From assembly GCA_024638645.1 (NCBI GenBank), contig JAHEJX010000002.1, positions 1 to 64,000 of the forward strand: a DNA stretch of 64,000 bases, written 5' to 3'. Positions within the stretch are counted from its first letter, which is position 1. The number at the start of each line of letters is the position of its first letter. The stretch comes from Actinomycetes bacterium. Its GTDB lineage: Bacteria; Actinomycetota; Acidimicrobiia; Spongiisociales; UBA5794. The notes beneath the pieces were generated by a model. It was not told the origin of the DNA. It did no database searches and saw only the letters and a list, made by a program, of their open reading frames with translations. Of this stretch, positions 16,443 through 25,329 are shown piece by piece. The translations under genes and the position numbers were made by a program.

Positions 16443-16452
16443 ACCCCGCCGA
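16434..16452. terminator. Hairpin spanning overlapping convergent stop codons
   Basis: GCGGGTCTAGACCCCGC-type imperfect palindrome centred on CTAG (16439-16442), in which the plus-strand TAG and the fabF TAG overlap completely. It could act as a bidirectional terminator although no T-tract follows. Confidence 0.4.
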
Positions 16453-17683
16453 ACACCAACGCCACGTTGTGGCCGCCGAATCCGAAGCTGTTCGACATGA
16501 CAAACGAGATATCGGAGTCCCTCGCTTCGTTGGGCACGTAGTCCAGGTCGCACTCAGGGTCAGGCGTTTCGTAGTTGATCGTCGGTGGCAGCACGCCGTC
16601 TCGGATCGCCAGGATGCAGAGCAACGCTTCCAGCGCACCAGCGCCACCGAGGAGGTGGCCCGTCATCGATTTGGTTGAGGACACCGGAATGTTCTTGGCA
16701 TCTTCACCAAACGCCGCCTTGATCGCCGCAGTCTCGGTTGAATCGTTGGCGGGCGTCGATGTGCCGTGGGCATTGATGTAGTCGATTGCCGCGGGCTCGA
16801 GCCCGGCATCACGCAGGGCATGCTGCATGGCGCGGGCCGCTCCCGCCCCGCCCGGACGCGGCATTGTGATGTGATAGCCGTCTGCCGACATGCCGTAACC
16901 AAGCACCTCTCCGTAAATCGTGGCGCCGCGGGCGATCGCGCGCTCTCGCTCTTCGAGGATCAGAACTGCGGCCCCTTCACCCATTACAAACCCGTCGCGG
17001 TCCGCGTCGAAGGGACGGCTGGCTGCGGCAGGTTCGTCGTTGCGGGTACTGAGCGCTCTCGCCGAGGCGAAGCTGGCAAGTGACAGTTCAACAATGCCTG
17101 CCTCAGTGCCTCCGGCGAGCATCACGTCGGCGTCGTCGCGGCGAATGATCTCAGCCGCGTCGCCTATGGCGTTGGCCGACGCCGCGCATGCCGTGACTGT
17201 GCATATATTTGGCCCGAACAGATTGAATTGGATGGAGGCAACTCCCCCAGCCATGTTGGAGATGATCTTGGTGATTGCCAGCGGCGAAACCCGACTCGGC
17301 CCGCGGTCGAGCAGCACCCCGACTTCGTCTTGAAAAGTGATGATGCCGCCGATGCCAGATCCGCACGCGACACCGGCGCGTAAGGCTTCCGGATCGTCTT
17401 CGTCGTAGCTCAATCCCGAATCCGTCATTGCCTGGTCGGCAGCCGCCCAGAACAATTGGGCATTACGGTCGAGGCGTCGCGACTCTTTGGTTGGCATGTA
17501 CTGCTCGGGATCGAACTCAGTGACTTCGGCTGCAATCTGAGCTTTGAAGTCCGACGGGTCGAATCGCGAAATCCGCTTGACGCCAGAAGTGCCCGCCTGG
17601 GCGTTCTTCCAGGTGTCGGCAACGTTCAGCCCAAGCGGATTGACGGTGCCAAGCCCCGTCACCACTACACGCCTGCGCGACAT
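16439..17683 (-). CDS. fabF: 3-oxoacyl-ACP synthase II
   Basis: 414 residues, standard length. It condenses malonyl-ACP with acyl-ACP in type II fatty acid elongation. The thiolase-fold catalytic triad is visible: Cys in TVTACAASANAIGDA, His in YINAHGTSTPANDSTE and His in STKSMTGHLLGGAGALEAL. The ATG is preceded by AGGAGGT. It is the last gene of fabD-fabH-fabG-acpP-fabF on the minus strand. A GC hairpin separates it from acpP. Confidence 0.96.
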   Translation of the reverse strand: MSRRRVVVTGLGTVNPLGLNVADTWKNAQAGTSGVKRISRFDPSDFKAQIAAEVTEFDPEQYMPTKESRRLDRNAQLFWAAADQAMTDSGLSYDEDDPEALRAGVACGSGIGGIITFQDEVGVLLDRGPSRVSPLAITKIISNMAGGVASIQFNLFGPNICTVTACAASANAIGDAAEIIRRDDADVMLAGGTEAGIVELSLASFASARALSTRNDEPAAASRPFDADRDGFVMGEGAAVLILEERERAIARGATIYGEVLGYGMSADGYHITMPRPGGAGAARAMQHALRDAGLEPAAIDYINAHGTSTPANDSTETAAIKAAFGEDAKNIPVSSTKSMTGHLLGGAGALEALLCILAIRDGVLPPTINYETPDPECDLDYVPNEARDSDISFVMSNSFGFGGHNVALVFGGV

Positions 17684-17700
17684 GTGACCTCCTAATGCAC

Positions 17701-17717
17701 CGCCGCCACCGGCGGCG
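17701..17717. promoter_or_regulatory. Hairpin between acpP and fabF
   Basis: CGCCGCC / GGCGGCG, a perfect 7-bp stem with a 3-nt loop, lies between the acpP stop and the fabF ribosome binding site. Without a T-tract it may be a partial terminator or mRNA-stabilising structure that keeps acpP expression above fabF. Confidence 0.4.
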
Positions 17718-17728
17718 CGGTAACCGAG

Positions 17729-17974
17729 TTAGGCGTTGACCTTCGCTTCGACGATGTCCACAGCTTCAGACACCGTTGTGATTGCTTCCGCTTCCTCGTC
17801 GGGGATATTGACGTCGAAGTTGTCCTCGAGCGCCATGAGCAGCTCTACAACACCAAGCGAGTCCACCTCGAGATCCTCTTCGAACTTCGCAGCCATCGTG
17901 ATCTTGTCTCGCTCGATACCGAGCTCCTCGACAAGCAAATCAACCATTTTCGATTCGATCGCAGAACGTTCCAT
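17729..17974 (-). CDS. acpP: Acyl carrier protein
   Basis: 81 residues from the ATG at 17974, chosen because GGAAGGGGAG lies upstream; the track start adds seven codons including that site. Four-helix ACP with the phosphopantetheine Ser in EVDSLGVVELL. Carries acyl intermediates for the neighbouring Fab enzymes in the cytoplasm. Acidic and of normal ACP length. Confidence 0.95.
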   Translation of the reverse strand: MERSAIESKMVDLLVEELGIERDKITMAAKFEEDLEVDSLGVVELLMALEDNFDVNIPDEEAEAITTVSEAVDIVEAKVNA

Positions 17975-18004
17975 GTCTTGTCTCCCCTTCCTCAAGGATG
18001 TTGT

Positions 18005-18742
18005 TCAGAGGGCCAGGCCACCGTCGACGACGAGGGTCTGACCCGTTATATACGAAGCATTCTCGGACGCAAGATAGCCCACGGCCGATGCGATCTCGTC
18101 TGGCTGACCGAGGCGCCCAACAGCGATGTTGCCGGCTGCCGAAGAAGTCACATCTTCACCGAGTGCGGCAGTCATGTCAGTCTCGATGAAACCGGGCGCG
18201 ACCACATTCACTGTGATGCCGCGAGATCCAACCTCCTTGGCAAGAGACTTTGAGAAGCCGATGATGCCCGCCTTGGCCGCTGCGTAGTTGGCCTGACCAG
18301 GATTGCCTGCGATGCCGGAGACAGATCCGACTGAGATGATGCGGCCCCATTTAGCGCGCAGCATTCCACGCAGAGCAGCCTTGGAGCACAGGTACACGGA
18401 CCGCAGGTTCGTGGCAATCACCTCGTCCCACTGTTCGACCTTCATGCGCAACATGAGATCGTCACGAGTAATGCCGGCGTTGTTCACAAGGATCTCGACC
18501 GGCCCCATCTTCTCCGCAATCTCGGAAAACATGGCATCAACCGCTGCGGCGTCGCCGACGTCGGCGCCTATGGTCATTGCCTCGCCGCCGCCGGCGCGCA
18601 CGGCGGCCGCAGACTCTTCAGCGGCCGCGGCGTTCGAGGCGTAGTTGATGACCACCCTGTGGCCGAGGCTGCCAAAGTGGGAGGCGATGGCGCGGCCAAT
18701 CCCGCGGGAGCCGCCGGTGACTAGTACGACCTTGGGTTCCAC
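18005..18742 (-). CDS. fabG: 3-oxoacyl-ACP reductase
   Basis: 245 residues, standard. A short-chain dehydrogenase with the NADPH motif [11 protein letters not shown] near the N-terminus, NNAG in the middle, and the catalytic Ser (GSVSGIAG) and Tyr-x3-Lys (NYAAAKAG). It reduces beta-ketoacyl-ACP in the fatty acid cycle. It lies between fabH and acpP, 6 bp after fabH, so co-transcription is near certain. Confidence 0.95.
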   Translation of the reverse strand: MEPKVVLVTGGSRGIGRAIASHFGSLGHRVVINYASNAAAAEESAAAVRAGGGEAMTIGADVGDAAAVDAMFSEIAEKMGPVEILVNNAGITRDDLMLRMKVEQWDEVIATNLRSVYLCSKAALRGMLRAKWGRIISVGSVSGIAGNPGQANYAAAKAGIIGFSKSLAKEVGSRGITVNVVAPGFIETDMTAALGEDVTSSAAGNIAVGRLGQPDEIASAVGYLASENASYITGQTLVVDGGLAL

Positions 18743-18748
18743 TTCTGC

Positions 18749-19813
18749 TCAGACTCTCGGACGCGCTGCAAGCAGCTCGAGTCCGGTCTTGTCGGTTGGT
18801 GGCAGCGCGGCGTCACTGGTGCGAATCGGCTCGGTACGGTCGCCCCAACGCAATGCCAGGCCGCCCCAGGTGAGACCGCCGCCGAAAGCCACGAACACGA
18901 TGACGTCGCCCGGCTTGATGCGGCCCTCCTCGAGCGCTTCTGTCAGCGCGATCGGGATGGTGGCCGCGGAAGTATTGCCGTATGAGGCGATATTGACGTA
19001 GACCTGGGCAGGGTTCAGGTTCATTCGCTTGGCAGTCGCATCGATGATTCGCACATTTGCCTGGTGCGGGATCAGCAGGTCGACATCGGCGAGAGTGAGG
19101 CCCGCCTTTTCGAGAGCATTCGTAGCGGACTCCCCCATCTTGACGACGGCATTGCGGAAGATCTCACGGCCCTCCATGTAGACAGTGCGTTCCGCATATA
19201 GCGGATCTCCCTTTGGATACTCGGTCCCGGTATGGGTGACCGACAGGAGCTCAGTCATGCGACCGTCCGAGCCGAGCTCCGTGCTGAGAATGCCCTCGTT
19301 CGCATTCTCAGTCGCCTCGAGAACAACGGCGCCCGCGCCATCGCCAAACAGCACGCCGGTGGCACGTTCGCCGATGTTGAGGAATGCAGTCAGCTTTTCA
19401 GCACCGATGACCAGCGCCCGCGTGATCGCCCCAGACGCGATCAAGCCCGCTGCCGCAGTCAACCCGTACAGGAATCCGGTGCAGGCCGCATTCAAGTCCA
19501 TAGTGCCGGCGTTGTGAGCGCCGATCTTGGCCTGCACCATGGCGGCTGCCGACGGGATGAGTCGATCTGGCGAGCAGGTGCAAACCAGCAGCATGTCGAT
19601 GTCCTCCGGCTCGAGGCCCGCGGCGGCGATCGCATGTTGGCCGGCAACTGCGGCCATGTCGGAAACCTCGACGTGGGCGATGCGGCGCTCCTTGATGCCC
19701 GAGCGGGTGTGAATCCATTCGTCGTTGGTGTCCATTACCTGTTCCAGGTCGTGGTTGGACAGCACCGCGGGCGGCACACACTTTCCCCATCCGGTGATGG
19801 CTGCTCGCGTCAT
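18749..19813 (-). CDS. fabH: 3-oxoacyl-ACP synthase III
   Basis: 354 residues, slightly longer than typical FabH because of a C-terminal extension of about 25 residues (TEPIRTSDAALPPTDKTG). Catalytic Cys in DLNAACTGFLYGL, His in LIPHQANVRIID and Asn in ASYGNTSAATIP are all present. It primes fatty acid synthesis from acyl-CoA and malonyl-ACP. The ATG follows GGAGGGATCT. Confidence 0.95.
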   Translation of the reverse strand: MTRAAITGWGKCVPPAVLSNHDLEQVMDTNDEWIHTRSGIKERRIAHVEVSDMAAVAGQHAIAAAGLEPEDIDMLLVCTCSPDRLIPSAAAMVQAKIGAHNAGTMDLNAACTGFLYGLTAAAGLIASGAITRALVIGAEKLTAFLNIGERATGVLFGDGAGAVVLEATENANEGILSTELGSDGRMTELLSVTHTGTEYPKGDPLYAERTVYMEGREIFRNAVVKMGESATNALEKAGLTLADVDLLIPHQANVRIIDATAKRMNLNPAQVYVNIASYGNTSAATIPIALTEALEEGRIKPGDVIVFVAFGGGLTWGGLALRWGDRTEPIRTSDAALPPTDKTGLELLAARPRV

Positions 19814-19838
19814 AGATCCCTCCGGTAGCGCTGTGGCC

Positions 19839-20765
19839 TCATTGTACGGAAAGCTCCTGTGCCACCAACGATGCTTCCTCGAGTGAGGAAATCACACGTG
19901 TTGTGGCTTCCTTTGCAGTCCGTTTCGCCAGTCCCGCCGTGACGTCACCGGGCCCGATGTGGACGAACGTGTCGATGCCGGCCGCAACCATGTTGAGCAG
20001 GGTCTCCTCGAAGCGCACCGGGCTCGTCAATTGAGCGGCCAGGCTGGCTGCGACGTCTTCGGTGGGGGCGGCAGTGGCATTGGAATAGACCGGAAAGGCG
20101 GCATCTCGGTAGTGAACCGCTCCGAGGGCGCTCTGTAGTGCCGCGGCGGCCGAAGCCATTAGCGGTGAGTGAAACCCACCGGCCACGTTGAGTTGAACTG
20201 CTCGGCGGATACCGAGATCGCGAGCGTTCTCCACCAACCAATCGATGTCGGCAATCCCTCCGGCGATGACGACCTGTCCGGGTGAGTTGAGATTGGCAAC
20301 CCAGAGGGCGCCGCCTTCGTCGCGACGCAACCTGGCCACGTTCTCCGCAGTCTCCGCGTCCGCCCCGAGCACCGCAGCCATCGACGACGGATTCGAGGCC
20401 GCAGACTGGGCCATTGCTTTGCCTCGAGCGGCGACGAGATTGAGCCCATCCCAGTAGTCGATGACTCCCGCTGCCACCAGCGCCGTGTACTCGCCAACTG
20501 AGTGCCCCGCTGCCGCGCTTGGTGGGGTGGCGACGGCATCTCGAAACGCCTCCCACATTGCATATGCGGTCGCGTAGAGACTCGGTTGGGCCCGATCCGT
20601 TTGGGTGAGCAGCTCAGCTGGGCCGTTTCGAATCGTCTCGGCGAGATCCCAGCCGAGGGCTGCATTGGCGGCGTCTCCGAGGAGATCGGTACGGCCGGCG
20701 AGGACGTCCTCTGCCATGCCGACGGCCTGGCTGCCCTGGCCAGGAAACAAAACGGCGTAGTGCAT
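19839..20765 (-). CDS. fabD: Malonyl-CoA:ACP transacylase
   Basis: 308 residues. It loads malonyl groups onto ACP. The N-terminal LFPGQGSQAVGMAE and the nucleophile elbow AGHSVGEYTALVAAG are conserved; the catalytic His lies in the IDTFVHIGPGDV region. It is the first fab gene, 38 bp after the aminotransferase gene on the same strand. GAGGT lies about 10 nt before the ATG. Confidence 0.95.
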   Translation of the reverse strand: MHYAVLFPGQGSQAVGMAEDVLAGRTDLLGDAANAALGWDLAETIRNGPAELLTQTDRAQPSLYATAYAMWEAFRDAVATPPSAAAGHSVGEYTALVAAGVIDYWDGLNLVAARGKAMAQSAASNPSSMAAVLGADAETAENVARLRRDEGGALWVANLNSPGQVVIAGGIADIDWLVENARDLGIRRAVQLNVAGGFHSPLMASAAAALQSALGAVHYRDAAFPVYSNATAAPTEDVAASLAAQLTSPVRFEETLLNMVAAGIDTFVHIGPGDVTAGLAKRTAKEATTRVISSLEEASLVAQELSVQ

Positions 20766-20803
20766 TACGGGTCAGACCTCGATCGGGCGGGAAGGGTTAC
20801 GGG

Positions 20804-21979
20804 CTACTCCAGCTTGGCCAACGCGGTCTTGACGCCGCGGATTCCCTGGTTGATTCGGTGTTCGTTCTCGACCAAAGCAAACCTAACGAATCCCTCGCCG
20901 GATGGGCCGAAGCCGACGCCCGGGCTCACCGCAATGTTGCCCTCCCGAAGAAGGTGAAGAGTGAATTTCATCGATCCCATGTGTTGAGCAACCTCAGGAA
21001 TCCTCGCCCACACGAACATCGTGCCTTTCGGCGGCTCCACGTCCCAGCCGACGCGCGCCAAGCCGTCAACGAGCGTGTCGCGACGGCGCCGGTAGATATC
21101 GTTGACGTGGTCGATGTATGCGTCGCATTCGTTGAGGGCGATGATCGATGCGATTTGGATTGGCTGGAACGTGCCGTAATCGAGGTAAGACTTGAGCTGT
21201 CCGAGAGCGCCCACTATCTCGGCGTTGCCGACGACAAACCCCACACGCCAGCCCGGCATGGAGTGGCTCTTGGAGAGGGTATACAGCTCGACGCCGACGT
21301 CCTTGGCGCCGGGCACTTGTAACAAACTCGGCGGTTGGTAGTCATCGAGGATGATGTCTGCGTATGCGAAGTCGTGGACCAGGAGCACATTGTTCTCCTT
21401 GGCGAACGCCACGAGCTTCTCGAAGAACTCGATCTCGACGCAGGCCGTCGTCGGGTTGTGCGGGAATGACGTCAGGATTACACGCGGCCGCGGCCACGAC
21501 GACATGAATGATTGCTGGAGCCGGGCGAAGAAGTCCGCCGACGTATCGAGGGGAACCTGGATAACTTCTGCGCCAGCCAGGATTGGCGCGTAGATGTGGA
21601 TCGGGTACGACGGCTCGGGGACTAGAGCAACGTCACCCGGCTGGACGAGTGTCCACATCAGATGGGCAAGGCCCTCCTTGGCACCGATCGTGTTGATGAT
21701 CTCGGTATCGGGATCGAGTTCGACATCGAAGGTGCGTCTATAGCGAGCGGCGACAGCCTTGCGGAGGTTGGGCAGTCCTCGCGATGCCGAATAGCGATGA
21801 TTGTGCTCTTTCTGGGCGGCCTCGACCAGCTTCTCCACGACGGCTGGCGGCGAAGGAATGTCCGGGTTGCCGAAGCCGAGGTCGACGACGTCCTCGCCGG
21901 CCCGGCGAGCCTCGAGTTTGAGTGCGTTGACCTCAGCGAACACGTAGGGCGGCAGGTTGTCGATGCGACGGAAGTCCAT
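20804..21979 (-). CDS. alaC: PLP-dependent aminotransferase (AlaC-like)
   Basis: 391 residues. Class I/II aminotransferase of fold type I. The Schiff-base Lys is in [17 protein letters not shown], with the cofactor-binding [19 protein letters not shown] and [12 protein letters not shown] segments. The overall sequence resembles glutamate-pyruvate aminotransferase AlaC and LL-diaminopimelate aminotransferase relatives; alanine synthesis is the best guess. It is transcribed towards fabD, with a GTATC-repeat island in the upstream gap. Confidence 0.82.
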   Translation of the reverse strand: MDFRRIDNLPPYVFAEVNALKLEARRAGEDVVDLGFGNPDIPSPPAVVEKLVEAAQKEHNHRYSASRGLPNLRKAVAARYRRTFDVELDPDTEIINTIGAKEGLAHLMWTLVQPGDVALVPEPSYPIHIYAPILAGAEVIQVPLDTSADFFARLQQSFMSSWPRPRVILTSFPHNPTTACVEIEFFEKLVAFAKENNVLLVHDFAYADIILDDYQPPSLLQVPGAKDVGVELYTLSKSHSMPGWRVGFVVGNAEIVGALGQLKSYLDYGTFQPIQIASIIALNECDAYIDHVNDIYRRRRDTLVDGLARVGWDVEPPKGTMFVWARIPEVAQHMGSMKFTLHLLREGNIAVSPGVGFGPSGEGFVRFALVENEHRINQGIRGVKTALAKLE

Positions 21980-22008
21980 GTGCGCGGGAGGGTAACTGAA
22001 GAAGGCCT

Positions 22009-22068
22009 GTATCAGGTGTTACGTATCAGGTTGGTGTGGAGGGCATTTCAATACCTGATACCTGATAC
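22009..22068. repeat. Intergenic GTATCAGGT inverted-repeat island (A)
   Basis: Two direct copies of GTATCAGGT (22009-22017 and 22023-22031) face two inverted copies ACCTGATAC (22053-22061 and 22060-22068, overlapping). The arms can fold into a long hairpin with a ~21-nt loop. It fills the 111-bp gap between the DUF1232 gene and the aminotransferase gene. Related GATAC-containing islands occur near 28674 and 57255. Confidence 0.75.
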
Positions 22069-22090
22069 CACTTGCGGGGCGCAGCAGCCC

Positions 22091-22519
22091 TCACATCGAC
22101 AGGAGGTTCCGCACCGGTCTCGGCATTAGATCCGATCCCCATTGCACGATGCCGGCGACGATGTCGAGTGCGTCTTCCGAGCCCTCCCAATAGTCATTCA
22201 CCTTCTCCTCGGGCACGGACTTGATGAGGTGATGGATTGCAGCTGCCAACAACACGATGTCGTCGACACGACCGATGAAAGGGATCGCATCGGGAAGCAG
22301 GTCCCACGGTGATACCACGTAGGCCATGGCGACGCCGGCGAGAACCTTGCGCTTCTTTGGTACGTCCGGATCGGCCAGGAGTCGCCCCAGCAGCACCACC
22401 AGGTGCGGCACGGCAAGTGCGGCTTCCTTCAGTAGCTCGCCCTTGTTCCGAGGGCGCTCGGGCACAACTTCGAATGAACCGTCCGAGAAGTGGCGTATGA
22501 CGGGTCCGTCTTCGGTCAT
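22091..22519 (-). CDS. DUF1232 (YkvA-like) membrane protein
   Basis: 142 residues. The DUF1232 signature AYVVSPWDLLPDAIPFIGRVDD is at ~67-88, flanked by hydrophobic helices (LVVLLGRLLADP, DIVLLAAAIHHLI). The family is small and membrane-associated, with no agreed function. The ATG follows CTGGAGGAGACACA, and its start overlaps the glucokinase stop by four bases, so it is co-transcribed with glk. Confidence 0.85.
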   Translation of the reverse strand: MTEDGPVIRHFSDGSFEVVPERPRNKGELLKEAALAVPHLVVLLGRLLADPDVPKKRKVLAGVAMAYVVSPWDLLPDAIPFIGRVDDIVLLAAAIHHLIKSVPEEKVNDYWEGSEDALDIVAGIVQWGSDLMPRPVRNLLSM

Positions 22520-23445
22520 TGTGTCTCCTCCAGTGCCAACAGCGCCGCTCCGACTGCGCCGGCCTGTTCCCCGAGCTGAGCGCCAACGATGTCGGGCAAC
22601 TCCTTGTGCTCGGCGGCGTAGCGGGCCTCGTTGGCGCTTGCCCGAATCGGGTCGAGCAGGATCTCTCCGATCGATCCGAGTCCGCCGCCGATTACGACAC
22701 GATCCGGATCGAATATCGAGATGACTGAAGCGAGACCCTGGCCGAAGTTGCGTCCGACCTGCGAGATCAGAGCAATGGCCTGCGGGTCTCCTGCCGAAGC
22801 GGCTGCAGAGATGGCCGGACCGCTCGGCGCGACATCGTCAACAACAGTTGCCAAGGAACCACGCGGATCGTCCGAGATCAACTGCCGAGCCAGGCGTTCC
22901 AGCGCAGGCCCGGCCGCTTCGGTCTCCCAACAACCCCGTTGGCCACAATCGCAAACGTGCTCGCCACGGGCGAATCGGGCGTGCCCGAACTCGCCGGCGA
23001 AGCCTCGCCCCCTGTACAGAGAGCCACCGAAGACCATCGCACCGCCGATGCCGGTGCCAAGCGTCAACATGACCATGGCCTCACTCCCCTGCCCCGCTCC
23101 GAGCCGATACTCAGCGAAGGCGGTGGTGTTGGCGTCGTTGTCGACCGCAACGGGCAGCCCGAGCTCGGTGGACAGCTCGTCGCGCACGCGGATGTTTACG
23201 CCGTCGACGTGTGGCCCCCAGGCGAAAGTGCCCGTCTCGAAGTCGACCAGCCCAGCAACGCCGACGCCGATCGCAGCAATCTCATGACCCTGCGCCAGCT
23301 TGTTGAACGCGGCAACGATCCCTTCAATCATCACGGCGCCATCGTCGGGCTTCGACGTCTTGAACTCGTCGGCGAGGTTGCCGTCTTCGAGACGAACCGC
23401 CAGCAGCTTGGTGCCACCGATATCGACGCCGATTGCCGAGTTCAT
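22516..23445 (-). CDS. glk: ROK family glucokinase
   Basis: 309 residues. The ATP-binding AIGVDIGGTKLLAV motif opens the protein; the ROK zinc cluster is GEHVCDCGQRGCWETEAAG (~163-181) and the glucose-contact region GTGIGGAMV is present. It phosphorylates glucose to glucose-6-phosphate in the cytoplasm. In Actinobacteria such kinases are also tied to carbon control, but nothing here shows that. It lies in a run with ArsA-like and SRPBCC genes. Confidence 0.9.
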   Translation of the reverse strand: MNSAIGVDIGGTKLLAVRLEDGNLADEFKTSKPDDGAVMIEGIVAAFNKLAQGHEIAAIGVGVAGLVDFETGTFAWGPHVDGVNIRVRDELSTELGLPVAVDNDANTTAFAEYRLGAGQGSEAMVMLTLGTGIGGAMVFGGSLYRGRGFAGEFGHARFARGEHVCDCGQRGCWETEAAGPALERLARQLISDDPRGSLATVVDDVAPSGPAISAAASAGDPQAIALISQVGRNFGQGLASVISIFDPDRVVIGGGLGSIGEILLDPIRASANEARYAAEHKELPDIVGAQLGEQAGAVGAALLALEETQ

Positions 23446-23455
23446 CTTGGCGCCA

Positions 23456-23662
23456 TCACTCGACCTCGATCCGCTGCGACCGCGGACCGTCTTCCTCGGC
23501 CTCCGAAGAGCTGCCCCCTACGGCCTCGAGGAATGCACTGACGCCCGCCAACAGCTCTGAGCCGGCGCGCATTACGTGGTATCCCGCGCGACGCAACCCA
23601 ATTCGCACTGCCTCGGTCAGCTCCGGATTTTCATCGACGAAGTCGCCGTTTTCGTCAGTCAT
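23456..23662 (-). CDS. Small acidic unknown protein
   Basis: 68 residues, acidic at both ends, with a central amphipathic helix (EAVRIGLRRAGYHVMRAGSELLAGVSAFLEAVG). It overlaps the end of the ArsA-like gene by 8 bp and is followed 10 bp later by glk, so it is in the same operon. Not recognised; it may be a small regulatory partner. Confidence 0.6.
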   Translation of the reverse strand: MTDENGDFVDENPELTEAVRIGLRRAGYHVMRAGSELLAGVSAFLEAVGGSSSEAEEDGPRSQRIEVE

Positions 23663-24824
23663 CGAGGCCGAACGTTACCCGTAGCTCCGCTTCAACCAGC
23701 TGCGCGCGACGCACGTGGCGGCGCTTCAACGAATCCGGCAGCACGAAGGAACGGCGATAGGGCCCGACCGTGATGAAGAGCTCGTCGCCGTGGCGCAGCA
23801 CGTCGACGTCTGCTTTGTCCACGAAAGGGACGGCAAGTACCAGGACTACGTTGTCTCCCTCGTCCTCCACGCGGAACGGGCGGCCCTCTGAGAAGTGGTC
23901 CGTCGGATCACGTCCCGCATACAGCTCCTCGCCCACGAGCTGGAGACGGTCAATGCCCACCATCTCCTCGTCGAATAGGCGAAGCTCCCGGATGTCGACA
24001 TCGGCGAACCCCTCGTACACAGATTCGAGGTGATCCTTCTGGATCTCGTGCCACCGATGGAAATATGGATCGGTGACGGTGTCCGGCAGGACTCGGTTGA
24101 CAACGGCGGTGTCGACGGCATATCCGAACAATCCGAGGTATGTGTATGTTCGCCTCGCCTCGGAAATGACCATTTTTTCCGGGTTCATGACAAGCCGAGC
24201 GCTGGTGATTTCTGGGTCGGCGAGGATGTCACGAATGCCGTCGAGCCGTTCATAGAACGAAGCCACTGCGGCGAATACCTTGTCGTCGGCAACCGGGAGG
24301 CTGGTGACTTTGTTGAGCACAGGACGAACAAAACTCGCCACCCTCCTCCCAATCGGGAAGATCTTCTCCATGTACCAGGAAAGCACCTCGGGCAGGCTCA
24401 GCAGGCGCAGCGTTTCTGCGGTCGGAGCGCAGTCGACAACGATGAAGTCGTAGTCCCCGGAGCTGGCATGGTCACGGACGCTGGCGAGCGAGAAGATCTC
24501 GTCCATGCCTGGGAATACAGTCAGCTCTTCGGCTTCGATGCCCTTCAGCCCCGACCAGTCGAATAGCTCCGTGAGATGATCCCGGACATCTCCCCATGAT
24601 TCCTCGAGTCGTTCTTGTGAATCGATCTGTTGGGCATGAAGTCGGTCGACCACCAGCGTTGGATTGTCGCCGAGCTTCACCTGGAAGGCGTCGGCAAGGC
24701 TATGGGCTGGATCGGTTGACGTTACGAGCGTGCGATAGCCCATCTCGGCGGCTCGCACCGCGGTCGCAGCAGCGACAGTGGTTTTGCCCACGCCACCTTT
24801 GCCGGTGATGAGCAGAATCCGCAT
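23655..24824 (-). CDS. ArsA/Get3-like ATPase with C-terminal HSP20-like domain
   Basis: 389 residues. The deviant Walker A (ITGKGGVGKTTVAAATAV, ~5-22), switch I (STDPAHSLADAF) and switch II (IVVDCAPTAETLRLL) mark the ArsA/Get3 clade of SIMIBI ATPases. The last ~65 residues (AVPFVDKADVDVLRHGDELFI to RAQLVEAELRVTF) look like the alpha-crystallin-type domain found in bacterial ArsA homologues. No arsenic genes are nearby, so an arsenite role is unlikely; membrane-protein handling is speculative. It overlaps the SRPBCC stop by one base. Confidence 0.9.
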   Translation of the reverse strand: MRILLITGKGGVGKTTVAAATAVRAAEMGYRTLVTSTDPAHSLADAFQVKLGDNPTLVVDRLHAQQIDSQERLEESWGDVRDHLTELFDWSGLKGIEAEELTVFPGMDEIFSLASVRDHASSGDYDFIVVDCAPTAETLRLLSLPEVLSWYMEKIFPIGRRVASFVRPVLNKVTSLPVADDKVFAAVASFYERLDGIRDILADPEITSARLVMNPEKMVISEARRTYTYLGLFGYAVDTAVVNRVLPDTVTDPYFHRWHEIQKDHLESVYEGFADVDIRELRLFDEEMVGIDRLQLVGEELYAGRDPTDHFSEGRPFRVEDEGDNVVLVLAVPFVDKADVDVLRHGDELFITVGPYRRSFVLPDSLKRRHVRRAQLVEAELRVTFGLDD

Positions 24825-25264
24825 TAGCTGCCTTCGGCGCGCTTCTTCAGGCCACGCAGAGCGCTGGACACGATCTGCTTCTCGGCCTGGCGGCGGAGGA
24901 AGCCGGGCACTGTGAACGCAGGGTCGACGCGCAACGCGTAGAGCACTTCTGTGGAGCCATCCTCGAGTTCGTTGAACTCGTAGCTACCGTCCATCGCCGT
25001 TATGTCATCTCCCGGCTCGGCCGTCCAGGAGAATCCATTATCCATCTCGTACGAGTAGACCAACGTGTAGTTGATCTCCTTGATCATGGCATCGGCACGA
25101 AACTCCACTCGCAGCGGCCGGCCGTGTTCGTCCTCTTCGAGAATCTCGACTTCCTTGACCGCGTTGGTCCACTCTGGGTAGGCCTCTAGATCGAGTGCGA
25201 CTTCGTAGATGTGCTGCGGCTCCGCAGACACCTCGATCCGCTGCACTGTTCCTTCCATTGCCAT
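24824..25264 (-). CDS. SRPBCC (START-like) ligand-binding protein
   Basis: 146 residues. A polyketide-cyclase/Coq10-like START fold: VQRIEVSAEPQHIYEVALDLEAYPEWTNAVKEVEIL at the N-terminus and a long C-terminal helix (LRRQAEKQIVSSALRGLKKRA). It probably binds a lipid or hydrophobic ligand. It is translationally linked to the ArsA-like ATPase (TAATG), and this pairing recurs in Actinobacteria, which suggests a shared pathway. Confidence 0.85.
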   Translation of the reverse strand: MAMEGTVQRIEVSAEPQHIYEVALDLEAYPEWTNAVKEVEILEEDEHGRPLRVEFRADAMIKEINYTLVYSYEMDNGFSWTAEPGDDITAMDGSYEFNELEDGSTEVLYALRVDPAFTVPGFLRRQAEKQIVSSALRGLKKRAEGS

Positions 25265-25329
25265 GTGGCGGCCTTTCGGTCATCTAACGCCCCGGCATGG
25301 CGGCGTTCCTCATCTACCGGAAAGGGTAG

